From Actinopolymorpha rutila (GTDB lineage: Bacteria > Actinomycetota > Actinomycetes > Propionibacteriales > Actinopolymorphaceae): DNA of 64,000 bases. The position numbers and the translations under genes were made by a program. The notes under the pieces were generated by a model. It worked only from the letters and a program-made list of their open reading frames with translations, did not search any database and was not told the DNA's origin. This document shows positions 32,311-40,009 of this stretch, piece after piece (the first letter of the stretch is position 1; each line of letters starts with the position of its first letter). The stretch lies in NCBI RefSeq assembly GCF_013407855.1, contig NZ_JACBZH010000001.1, forward strand, positions 1,736,001 through 1,800,000. Direction: 5' to 3'.

Positions 32311-33351
32311 GTGACCGGTGCTGCCTCCGGGCTGGGCCGGGCCCTGGTCGAGCGGCTGGCCGGCCTGGGCGAGATCAACCGCGTCGTCGGCCTGGACGAG
32401 CGACGCGGCGACGTCGAGGGCGTGGAGTGGCGGGTGCTGGACGTCCGGGACCCCGCCGTTGCGCAGCGGATCGCCGGGTGTGACGTGGTGGTGCACCTCG
32501 ACGTCGACCTTTCGCCCGATTCAGAGCCGCGGCAGCGGAGTGCCCGCAATGTCCGCGGTGCGCAGACCGTGCTGACCGCGGCAGCGGCGTCCGGCGTACC
32601 CCGGATCGTGCTGTGTACGAGCGCGATGGTGTACGGCGCGCTCGCCGACAACCCCGTGCCGCTGGCCGACGACGCACCGCTGCGCGCCCGGCCCGAGGGC
32701 GTGGTGGCCGACCTGCTGGAGATCGAGTGGCTGGCCCGGCGGGCGCCGCGGGCACACCCGGGGCTGTCGGTGACCGTGGTGCGGCCGGCGATGGTGGTGG
32801 GCGGAGCCGTCGACACCTTCCTCACCCGGCACTTCGAGGCGGCGCGGCTGCTGGTGATCCGGGGCAGCCGGCCGAGCTGGCAGTTCTGCCACGTCGACGA
32901 CCTGCTGAGCGCGCTGGAGTGGGCGACGCTCGGCCGGGTCGAGGGTTCGGTGACGGTCGGCAGCGAGGGCTACCTCGAGCAGGACGAGGTGGAGAAGCTC
33001 GTCGGCCTGCCCCGGCTCGAACTCCCCGAGAGTCTCGCGCTGGGCGCGGCCGAACGCCTGCACCGGCTCGGGCTCACCCCCGCACCGGCCAGCGACCTCG
33101 CCTACGTCAGCCACCCCTGGGTAGTCTCCTCGGACAAGTTGCTGGCCGCCGGCTGGCGTCCCGTCCACGACAACACCACCGCGTGCGAGGCGCTCGCGAC
33201 CGACGTGGCCGGACGGCACACCGCGCTCGGCCGGCGGATCGGCCGGCGGGAGACCGCCACGCTGGGCGCGGCCGGTGCGACGGTGGCGCTGCTGGGTACG
33301 GCAGCGGTCGTCCGCCGGGCCAGGCGCCGCAAGACCAGAGGGGGATCGTGA
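32311..33351 (+). CDS. NAD(P)-dependent epimerase/dehydratase (extended SDR)
   Basis: An SDR with the glycine motif T-G-A-A-S-G-L-G-R-A-L, a D-x-R-D-P segment, C-T-S-A-M-V-Y-G near the active Ser/Tyr region and a C-terminal single hydrophobic helix followed by R-R-A-R-R-R-K (possible membrane anchor). The GTG at 32311 is the first standard start in frame, but it removes the first beta strand (V-V-A-V) of the Rossmann fold. The frame is open back to a TAG at 32197, with CTG codons at 32299 and 32215 as the only alternatives, so the real start may be non-standard. It overlaps moaE by GTGA. Confidence 0.78.
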   Translation: MTGAASGLGRALVERLAGLGEINRVVGLDERRGDVEGVEWRVLDVRDPAVAQRIAGCDVVVHLDVDLSPDSEPRQRSARNVRGAQTVLTAAAASGVPRIVLCTSAMVYGALADNPVPLADDAPLRARPEGVVADLLEIEWLARRAPRAHPGLSVTVVRPAMVVGGAVDTFLTRHFEAARLLVIRGSRPSWQFCHVDDLLSALEWATLGRVEGSVTVGSEGYLEQDEVEKLVGLPRLELPESLALGAAERLHRLGLTPAPASDLAYVSHPWVVSSDKLLAAGWRPVHDNTTACEALATDVAGRHTALGRRIGRRETATLGAAGATVALLGTAAVVRRARRRKTRGGS

Positions 33352-33815
33352 CCGACTCGACCGAGCACACCGCGGCCACCGCGACGGCACCGGACCAGAT
33401 CCGGTTGCTCGACCTGCGCGAGACCCCGCTGTCCGCCGACGAGGTGCTCACGGCGATCGCCGATCCGCGCGCGGGTGGCTTCTGCCTGTTCGTGGGGGCG
33501 GTCCGCGACCACGACGAGGGCCGCTCGGTGACCGAACTCGGGTACGAAGCGCACCCGCTCGCGCTGCGTGAGCTGCGCGCCGTCGCCGAGGAGGTCGTCG
33601 CGGCGCATCCGGTGTGCGGCCTCGCGGCGGTGCACCGCACCGGTGACCTGGCCGTCGGCGAGGCCGCGGTCGTCGTGGGAGTGTCCGCACCCCACCGGGA
33701 CGCGGCGTTCGCCGCAGCCCGGATGTTGATCGACGACCTGAAGGCGCGGGTGCCGTTGTGGAAGCACCAGCGGTTCACCGACGGCGACGCGGAGTGGGTA
33801 GGCGCACAGGACTGA
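33348..33815 (+). CDS. moaE: Molybdopterin synthase catalytic subunit MoaE
   Basis: A 155-residue MoaE. Landmarks: G-G-F-C-L-F-V-G-A-V-R-D-H-D-E-G-R (the F-x-G-x-V-R motif), L-G-Y-E-A-H-P-L-A, V-H-R-T-G-D-L-A-V-G-E-A-A-V-V-V-G-V-S-A-P-H-R and V-P-L-W-K-H-Q with the catalytic Lys. MoaE with MoaD transfers sulfur to precursor Z to form molybdopterin in the cytoplasm. GTG start overlaps the SDR stop. No moaD is adjacent, and no other molybdenum-cofactor gene is in the window. Confidence 0.94.
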   Translation: MTDSTEHTAATATAPDQIRLLDLRETPLSADEVLTAIADPRAGGFCLFVGAVRDHDEGRSVTELGYEAHPLALRELRAVAEEVVAAHPVCGLAAVHRTGDLAVGEAAVVVGVSAPHRDAAFAAARMLIDDLKARVPLWKHQRFTDGDAEWVGAQD

Positions 33816-33887
33816 CCCAAGGGTCCGGAGCGCGTCTCGAGCACGCCTGTCGAGGTGGCGGGGGCGTCGTCACCTAACCTTGCCCCC

Positions 33888-34943
33888 ATGTCCCGCCGTA
33901 CCGCGACGATGGCGCTGACCGCCGTCCTGCTCGTCGCCCTGGTCGCTCTCGCGTGGTTGGTACCGGTTCCGTACGTCGCGATGAGCCCCGGGCCGACTGA
34001 AAACACCCTGGGCAAGGTACGAGGCAAACCGGTCATCACCATCGAGGGACACCGGACCTACCCCACGAAGGGGCAGCTGGACCTCACCACGGTGGCGGTC
34101 ACCAGCCCGGACCAGAAGCTCGACCTCGCCGGCATGGTGGCCGGGTGGCTCGACCCGCGGGTGGCCGTCATTCCCCGCGACTACGTCTACCCGCCCAACC
34201 AGACGGCGGAGCAGGTGCAGCAGCAGAACGCCGAGCAGATGGAGACCTCCCAGCAGGCGGCGGTCGCCGCCGCGCTGCGCCAGACCGGCGACAAGGTGAC
34301 CTCGGTGGTGCAGGTCAAGGCCGTGGTGGAGAAGTCGCCGGCGGTGGGCCGGCTGAAGGCCGCCGACGTGATCCTCGCCGTCGACGGCACCAAGGTCACC
34401 AGCGCCCAGCAGGTCGTGGCGCTCGTCGGCCGGCACCAGCCGGGGGACAAGCTGCTGTTCTCCGTACGCCGGGGCGGCAAGCCGCGTGAGGTCACCATCA
34501 CCACCACGAAGTCGCCGACCGACGCCAAGCGCGCGTTCGTGGGGATCCAGCCGTTCGACGGCTTCCAGTTCCCGTTCGCCGTGCGGATCAACCTCGGCCA
34601 GGACATCGGCGGGCCGAGCGCGGGCACGATGTTCGCGCTCGCGATCGTCGACAAGCTCACCACCGGCCAGCTGACCGGAGGCCGGCACGTCGCCGGCACC
34701 GGCACCATCGACGCCGACGGCAAGGTCGGCCCGATCGGCGGGATCCAGCAGAAGATCGCCGGTGCGAAGGAGGGTGGCGCCACGACGTTCCTCGTCCCGG
34801 CGGCGAACTGCCCGGCCGCGGCCGGGGCGTCCACCAAGGACATCCGGCTCGTCCGGATCGCATCACTGCGTGATGCCGTCTCGGCGTTGAAGACCCTGAA
34901 CAAGAACCCCAAGGCCACCGTGCCGAGCTGCGGCAGAGGCTGA
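33888..34943 (+). CDS. PDZ-domain S16 (Lon-like) peptidase, YlbL type
   Basis: A 351-residue membrane-anchored protease. An N-terminal signal-anchor (A-L-T-A-V-L-L-V-A-L-V-A-L-A-W-L) is followed by a PDZ domain (about 145-210, A-V-G-R-L-K-A-A-D-V-I-L-A-V-D-G) and a Lon-type proteolytic domain with Ser244 (G-G-P-S-A-G-T) and Lys289 (I-Q-Q-K-I-A-G-A) as the catalytic dyad. The active site faces the outside of the cell. Homologue of Rv3194c. CCTAACCT just before the ATG may be a -10 for a leaderless mRNA. UPF0182 follows 200 bp downstream, as in mycobacteria. Confidence 0.92.
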   Translation: MSRRTATMALTAVLLVALVALAWLVPVPYVAMSPGPTENTLGKVRGKPVITIEGHRTYPTKGQLDLTTVAVTSPDQKLDLAGMVAGWLDPRVAVIPRDYVYPPNQTAEQVQQQNAEQMETSQQAAVAAALRQTGDKVTSVVQVKAVVEKSPAVGRLKAADVILAVDGTKVTSAQQVVALVGRHQPGDKLLFSVRRGGKPREVTITTTKSPTDAKRAFVGIQPFDGFQFPFAVRINLGQDIGGPSAGTMFALAIVDKLTTGQLTGGRHVAGTGTIDADGKVGPIGGIQQKIAGAKEGGATTFLVPAANCPAAAGASTKDIRLVRIASLRDAVSALKTLNKNPKATVPSCGRG

Positions 34944-35143
34944 CCCGGTCTCGCACGACGATCGACCTGGCGCGACGATTGACCGGGCAGGTGGGAACTC
35001 CGCGGCCTTGCCCGAAGTTGCCTCACTGACGGCGGGACGTCCCGTGCGTCCGCTTCGGTGTACCCACTCACCCGACCTCGCCGAAGATCCCCGACCGACG
35101 ACCCAGGCCGAAGAGACACCCCGCACCGAGGAACGAGGACCAC

Positions 35144-38140
35144 GTGAGCAGCTTCTCCGCCCCGCGCGATCCGTCCAGGCGAGGCTTCCCCAGGGGCAAC
35201 GTCCGCACCCGGGCACTGGTTCCCACGATCGTGGTGCTGGTCGTACTCATGGCGGTCTTCGGGATCTTCACCAACTTCTGGACCGAGCGGCTGTGGTTCC
35301 GCGCGGTCGACTACTCCGGGGTCTTCACCACGACGCTGGTCACCAAGATCGGGATGTTCGCCGTCTTCGGTGTCCTCCTGGGCGCTGTGGTCTTCGCCAA
35401 CCTCGCCCTGGCGTACCGCCTGCGGCCCCGCTACCGCGCGATGTCGACCGAGCAGCAGACCCTGGACCGCTACCGCGCCGTGGTCGACCCGCACCGCAAG
35501 CTGATCGCGGGAGTCGCGGTGCTGCTGCTGGCGCTGATCGCGGGGTCGAGTGCGGCCGGCCGCTGGGAGACGTTCCTGCAGTGGCGTAACGCCACGAGCT
35601 TCGGCACCAAGGACCCGCAGTTCGGGCTGGACGTGTCGTTCTTCGTGTTCGGCTATCCGTGGTACCGCTTCCTGATCGGGTTCGGCTTCTCCGTCATCGT
35701 GCTGTCGCTGATCGCCGCCCTGGTCGCGCACTATCTCTACGGCGGCATCCGGCTGCAGACGCAGGGGCAGAAGGCGTCCGCCGCCGCCCAGGCGCACGTG
35801 TCGGTGCTGCTCGGGCTGTTCGTTCTCCTCAAGGCGGTCGCCTACTGGTTCGACCGCTACGGCCTGGTCACCGCAGGGCACCGGATGTCCAACCAGGCGT
35901 TCACCGGCCTCACCTACACCGACGCGCACGCCGTCCTTCCTGCCAAGACGGTGTTGACGGTGATCGCGGTGATCTGCGCGCTGTTGTTCTTCGCCAACGT
36001 CGTCCGACGCACCTGGCTGCTGCCCGGGCTCGGGGTCGGCCTGCTGGTGCTGTCCACGGTGCTGCTCGGCTGGGCGTGGCCGGCGATCATCCAGCAGGTG
36101 ACCGTACGCCCGAACGAGCCGGTCAAGGAGAGCAAGTTCATCCAGCGCAACATCGACGCCACCAGGCAGGCGTACGGCGTGAACGGCGCGGAGGTGACCG
36201 AGTACACCGCGAAGACGTCCACCACCGCAGGTCAGCTGGCCGACGACGCCGAGACCCTGCCGGGCGTACGCCTGATCGACCCCGCGATCGTGGGGGAGAC
36301 GTTCGAGCAACTGCAGCAGGTGCGCGGCTTCTACACCTTCAACAAGCCGCTGGACGTCGACCGCTACAAGATCAATGGCGAGTCGCGCGACGCGGTGGTG
36401 GCGGTGCGCGAGCTGAGCCTCGCCGGCGTCCCGGCCGACCAGCGCAACTGGAACAACGACCACACCGTCTACACCCACGGCTACGGACTGGTGGGCGCGT
36501 ACGGCAACCAGCGCACCGCTGAGGGCAGTCCACAGTGGCTGCAGGGCGGTATCCCCACCCAGGGTGAGCTCGGGAAGTTCGAGCCGCGGATCTACTTCGG
36601 CGAGGAGTCGCCGCCGTACTCCATCGTGGGTGCGCCCAAGGGCGCCAAGCCGGTGGAGCTGGACATCCCCGGCGGCAGCGGTGACGCCAAGACCACCAAC
36701 ACCTACCAGGGCAAGGGCGGGGTGCCGATCGGGTCGTTCGGCAGCCGGCTGCTCTACGCCGCGAAGTTCCAGGACTTCAACATCCTGCTCAACCAGTCCC
36801 GGATCAACTCCGACTCGAAGGTGCTGTACGACCGTGACCCGCGCGACCGGGTGCAGAAGGTCGCACCGTGGCTGAGCCTCGACTCCGACCCCTACCCCGC
36901 GGTCGTCGACGGCCGGATCAAGTGGATCGTCGACGGCTACACGATGTCGGCCGACTACCCGCTGTCCCAGCGGGTGCTGCTGGACGACGCGACCTCGACG
37001 TCGCTGTCGCGGCAGCCGGCGATCGCGGGTCAGCCGAGCGAACGCCTCAACTACGTACGCAACTCGGTGAAGGCGACGGTCGACGCCTACGACGGCACCG
37101 TCTCGCTGTACCAGTGGGACGACAAGGACCCGGTGCTGCGCACCTGGATGAAGGCGTTCCCCAACACCGTGCAGCCGAAGTCGAAGATGCCCGACGCGCT
37201 GCTGGACCACGTGCGCTATCCCGAGGACCTGATGAAGATCCAGCGGGAGATCCTCGCGCAGTACCACGTCACCGACGCCGGGTCCTTCTACCAGGGCACC
37301 GAGCGGTGGCGGGTGCCGTCCGACCCGACTCGGCAGAGCGCGAAGCAGCCGGCGTACTACCTGTCGGTGCGGATGCCGGGGGAGAAGAGCCCGGCGTTCT
37401 CCCTCACCTCGACCTACATCTACTTCAACCGCGAGAACCTCGCGGCGTTCGTGGCCGTCGACGCCGACGCGAGGTCGAAGAACTACGGCAAGATCCGGGT
37501 ACTGCAACTCGCCGACAAGACCCAGATCGACGGGCCGAGCCAGATCGCCAACAAGCTCGACTCCGACACGCGGGTTGCGGCCGCTCTGCTGCCGCTTCGA
37601 CAGGGCGAGAGCCAGGCGATCAAGGGCAACCTGCTCACGTTGCCGGTCGGTGGCGGACTGCTCTACGTGCAGCCGGTGTACGTCCAGCGTGGCCCGAGCG
37701 ACGCGTCGTACCCGCTGCTCCGGCTCGTGCTGGCGTCCTTCGGCGGGCAGACCGGGGTGGGCACGACGCTGCAGGAAGCGCTGAACATGGTGTTCCAGGG
37801 CGACGCGGGTGCCGACACCGGGGAGAACGCCGGCGGCCAGCCGAACCAGCCCGAACAACCCGGCAAGCAGCCGAACCAGCCCAACCAGCCGAGCCAGCCC
37901 TCGGAGACGGTGGCCGCGGCGCTGGCCGAGGCGAGCAAGGCCTTCGACCAGGCTCAGGCCTCGTTGCAGAAGGGCGACCTCAAGGGGTACGCGGACGCGG
38001 TAGCGCGGGCGCAGGAGGCGGTCGGCCGGGCGGCGAAGGCCCAGGCCGCGGAACGCGACCAGGCGGGCAAGGCGACCCCGAAACCGACCCCCAAGGCGAC
38101 GCCGACCCGCACGCCCACGCCGGCGCCCCGGCCCGGATAG
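35144..38140 (+). CDS. UPF0182 family membrane protein
   Basis: A 998-residue protein of the UPF0182 family (Rv3193c homologue). Seven hydrophobic helices occupy the first 320 or so residues (from V-P-T-I-V-V-L-V-V-L-M-A-V-F), and then a large extracytoplasmic domain follows (N-D-H-T-V-Y-T-H-G-Y-G-L-V ... Y-F-G-E-E-S-P-P-Y). The last 150 residues are low-complexity: a Gln/Pro/Asn repeat (N-Q-P-E-Q-P-G-K-Q-P), a coiled-coil-like Ala/Lys/Glu stretch and a Thr/Pro/Lys tail. The GTG start follows ACGAGGA. The function of the family is unknown. Confidence 0.93.
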   Translation: MSSFSAPRDPSRRGFPRGNVRTRALVPTIVVLVVLMAVFGIFTNFWTERLWFRAVDYSGVFTTTLVTKIGMFAVFGVLLGAVVFANLALAYRLRPRYRAMSTEQQTLDRYRAVVDPHRKLIAGVAVLLLALIAGSSAAGRWETFLQWRNATSFGTKDPQFGLDVSFFVFGYPWYRFLIGFGFSVIVLSLIAALVAHYLYGGIRLQTQGQKASAAAQAHVSVLLGLFVLLKAVAYWFDRYGLVTAGHRMSNQAFTGLTYTDAHAVLPAKTVLTVIAVICALLFFANVVRRTWLLPGLGVGLLVLSTVLLGWAWPAIIQQVTVRPNEPVKESKFIQRNIDATRQAYGVNGAEVTEYTAKTSTTAGQLADDAETLPGVRLIDPAIVGETFEQLQQVRGFYTFNKPLDVDRYKINGESRDAVVAVRELSLAGVPADQRNWNNDHTVYTHGYGLVGAYGNQRTAEGSPQWLQGGIPTQGELGKFEPRIYFGEESPPYSIVGAPKGAKPVELDIPGGSGDAKTTNTYQGKGGVPIGSFGSRLLYAAKFQDFNILLNQSRINSDSKVLYDRDPRDRVQKVAPWLSLDSDPYPAVVDGRIKWIVDGYTMSADYPLSQRVLLDDATSTSLSRQPAIAGQPSERLNYVRNSVKATVDAYDGTVSLYQWDDKDPVLRTWMKAFPNTVQPKSKMPDALLDHVRYPEDLMKIQREILAQYHVTDAGSFYQGTERWRVPSDPTRQSAKQPAYYLSVRMPGEKSPAFSLTSTYIYFNRENLAAFVAVDADARSKNYGKIRVLQLADKTQIDGPSQIANKLDSDTRVAAALLPLRQGESQAIKGNLLTLPVGGGLLYVQPVYVQRGPSDASYPLLRLVLASFGGQTGVGTTLQEALNMVFQGDAGADTGENAGGQPNQPEQPGKQPNQPNQPSQPSETVAAALAEASKAFDQAQASLQKGDLKGYADAVARAQEAVGRAAKAQAAERDQAGKATPKPTPKATPTRTPTPAPRPG

Positions 38141-38227
38141 GCGGCGCACAGACCTCCGCCGTAGGCCGGGACGACGACCCGGGCAAACCCGGGCGAATGC
38201 TCCCGTCCTGCGGCGGAGGGGGCCGAT

Positions 38228-38256
38228 TTGCACTCGGCCACCGTGACCCGTACTCT
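38228..38256 (+). promoter_or_regulatory. Promoter of the initiator tRNA gene
   Basis: TTGCAC (38228-38233) and TACTCT (38251-38256) have a 17-bp spacer, and the tRNA begins 13 bp after the -10. It is the best sigma-70-like match I noticed. Confidence 0.75.
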
Positions 38257-38268
38257 TTAACACGTCGC

Positions 38269-38345
38269 CGCGGGGTGGAGCAGCTCGGTAGCTCGCTGGG
38301 CTCATAACCCAGAGGTCGCAGGTTCGAATCCTGCCCCCGCTACCA
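38269..38345 (+). tRNA. Initiator tRNA-Met (CAT)
   Basis: A 77-nt tRNA including an encoded CCA. Anticodon loop C-T-C-A-T-A-A is flanked by a stem with three consecutive G-C pairs (CTGGG / CCCAG), the hallmark of initiator tRNA. Position 1 is C and position 72 is T, so the top acceptor pair is mismatched, the second initiator hallmark (needed for formylation). T-loop TTCGAAT is intact. It has its own promoter and terminator. Confidence 0.97.
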
Positions 38346-38348
38346 ACG

Positions 38349-38382
38349 ACAGAGGCCCGGAGGATTTCCTCCGGGCCTCTGT
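38349..38382 (+). terminator. Terminator of the initiator tRNA gene
   Basis: A nearly perfect 15-16 bp stem (38349-38364 with 38367-38382) with a tiny A/T loop begins 4 bp after the CCA, followed by TTCGT. Confidence 0.85.
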
Positions 38383-38888
38383 TCGTATGCCAGGGCTTCG
38401 TGGGTGCAGAGTAAGCCCGTGATCGTTGAGGCCAGGGCCGGATCGCTTGCGCGCGACGACACGATCAATGACCCGACGATCCTGCAGCAGCTCGTCGGCT
38501 GACACCCGCGGCTCGGGAAGGCCTCGTGGCGGCGCTGTTGGGCCCCGTGATCACGCCCGAGGGTCCCCTGACCGGGCAGCTCGCGGGCGATCCTTTTCAC
38601 CCGGACACCAAACACGCTGCGAAGGCACTCGCTCAAGTCGTCGAGGCCCTTTTACGGGCCGTGATTGGTTGGTTGTACAGGCTGGCGCTCTTGTGGGTGA
38701 TGGTTGACATCGTGTCGTTTCCGCATGATGATCGGCCCGCTGCGTTGACCTGACGCCGAGCCTGCGAGGACTCGCCCCAGCCGGGCCTCGGGATGGCGAA
38801 GGGGAATCTGCCCTCACGGTCGCAACCGGTTCAGGCCTGTTCGAGTGTCACGTTGCTGGGGAGCGAGGACACGTCGAGGAGGCTTGTC
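38383..38888. other. Gene-poor stretch between the tRNA and the three-gene island
   Basis: About 500 bp without a convincing gene. It holds the left copy of the 61-bp direct repeat (38458-38518). A 75-codon ATG frame at 38526-38753 (start M-A-A-L-L-G-P-V-I-T-P-E-G-P) has no clear ribosome-binding site, and I could not recognise it. No integrase or transposase is readable; the region looks like decayed insertion DNA. Confidence 0.5.
38458..38518 (+). repeat. Left copy of a 61-bp direct repeat flanking the island
   Basis: The segment 38458-38518 matches 45976-46035 with four substitutions and one 1-bp gap (56 of 61 positions). The flanks do not match. The copies bracket the APH-like/UvrA-like/toroid operon and have the same orientation. 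Read on the minus strand both encode S-A-D-E-L-L-Q-x-R-R-x-I-D-R-V, with some differences synonymous, so the unit may be a fragment of a former gene. Confidence 0.85.
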
Positions 38889-40004
38889 ATGACCAAGCAG
38901 AGCAGCTTCAAGCGCGCGGCGCGTGAGCGAGCCCGCGCAACCGGGCAGCGATACACCCAGGCGCGGGCCGATCTGGAATTGGCGAATCGGCAGGAGTTCA
39001 TCCACTCCCGCCCGTTCGAGCAGGTGCCGCTGAAGGCCCATCTTGAACAGCAGTACGGGATCGAGATCAACTCGATCCTGCCGATCGATGACGATCCCGC
39101 CACGCGTCCGGACGGCTCCTGGCCCGGTCACTATCCCTCGACCCTGGTCGTCAAGCACGTCGACGGTCAGCGGTGGATAGCGCGGATCTTCTCCTCATCG
39201 GCCGACCGGGTCAGCCGCGTACAGGGTGACGCCGAAATCCTGCAGTTCCTCGCGGCTCACGACTTTCCGGCCGAACGGATCGCCCGCGATGATCCCGTGA
39301 CAGCCCTTGGCGGCAAGGGAATCATCGTCACCAAGTTCATCGAAGGCGGACGCCCGAGCTCGCCCGCCGTCTGGCATGAACTTGGTGACCTCCTGGGTCG
39401 GCTGCACACGCTTCCCGCGGCTGGCGGCGCTGTCGCCCGGGATGGCGGTGCCGAAGAGACCGACGGCGGCTTCCATGTGGGGCGGCCGAAAGAGGATCTG
39501 GCGGCCGCGATGAGCTTCCTGATCAGCGTCGAGGACGAGGTGAACGCCGCGGCTCGCGAGAAGTTCGAGTGGCTGCGCGACCAGGTCGAGAAGGCTGACG
39601 ACGCCGAAGGCCTGCCCGAGGCGCTGACCCACGGCAACTATCATCCCTGGGCCGCCGTCGGCATACCCGGCAACCTCTCGATCGTTGGCTGGGCAGGATC
39701 CGGGCGCGGTCCCCGCCTGCCCGCACTGGCCTGGCTTCTGCGCACCGCAGCCGAACACAACGCCACCGAGAACATTGCCGCGGTCATGCATGGCTACTCC
39801 AAGCACGTCCGACTCGGCGATGACGAACGCCACCGGCTCCCCGCGATCCTCAACATGCGGGCGCTCTGGCTGGAATGTCTCGGCTTCCGGATGACCGTCA
39901 ACGACGGTCGCATCCCGGCCATGGACGAGGGATGGATGCAGCCGAACAGCCACGAGCATGCCGAACGTGTGGCGGCACAGGCGATCGCCGCAGTGCGGAA
40001 CTGA
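38889..40004 (+). CDS. Aminoglycoside-phosphotransferase-like protein lacking the catalytic residues
   Basis: A 371-residue protein with the overall APH/choline-kinase layout. After a basic helical N-terminus (S-F-K-R-A-A-R-E-R-A-R-A-T-G-Q-R-Y-T) comes an N-lobe (W-I-A-R-I-F, then G-I-I-V-T-K-F-I-E-G-G-R). The C-lobe aligns with H-G-D-x-H-P-G-N ... I-D-W, but it reads H-G-N-Y-H-P-W-A-A (248-256) and I-V-G-W (265-268). The catalytic Asp is Asn250, the metal-binding Asn is Ala and the D-F-G-equivalent Asp is Gly267. It is therefore likely a pseudokinase, perhaps a small-molecule or nucleotide sensor. ATG at 38889 has GAGGAGG upstream. It is 5 bp from the UvrA-like gene and is surely the first gene of that operon. 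Confidence 0.75.
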   Translation: MTKQSSFKRAARERARATGQRYTQARADLELANRQEFIHSRPFEQVPLKAHLEQQYGIEINSILPIDDDPATRPDGSWPGHYPSTLVVKHVDGQRWIARIFSSSADRVSRVQGDAEILQFLAAHDFPAERIARDDPVTALGGKGIIVTKFIEGGRPSSPAVWHELGDLLGRLHTLPAAGGAVARDGGAEETDGGFHVGRPKEDLAAAMSFLISVEDEVNAAAREKFEWLRDQVEKADDAEGLPEALTHGNYHPWAAVGIPGNLSIVGWAGSGRGPRLPALAWLLRTAAEHNATENIAAVMHGYSKHVRLGDDERHRLPAILNMRALWLECLGFRMTVNDGRIPAMDEGWMQPNSHEHAERVAAQAIAAVRN

Positions 40005-40009
40005 ACCCC

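Noticed and set aside
34187..38305. A 1372-codon minus-strand frame opposite UPF0182
   Set aside because: Same mirror effect; composition is Arg/Gly/Val/Leu-biased and it runs over the tRNA gene.
38302..38505. Minus-strand frame overlapping the initiator tRNA
   Set aside because: Its C-terminus (V-A-G-A-G-F-E-P-A-T-S-G-L) is the well-known artefact of translating a tRNA gene backwards.
38526..38753. 75-codon frame upstream of the island operon
   Set aside because: Opens with ATG but has no ribosome-binding site and no recognisable domain; kept only as a note in the gene-poor region.
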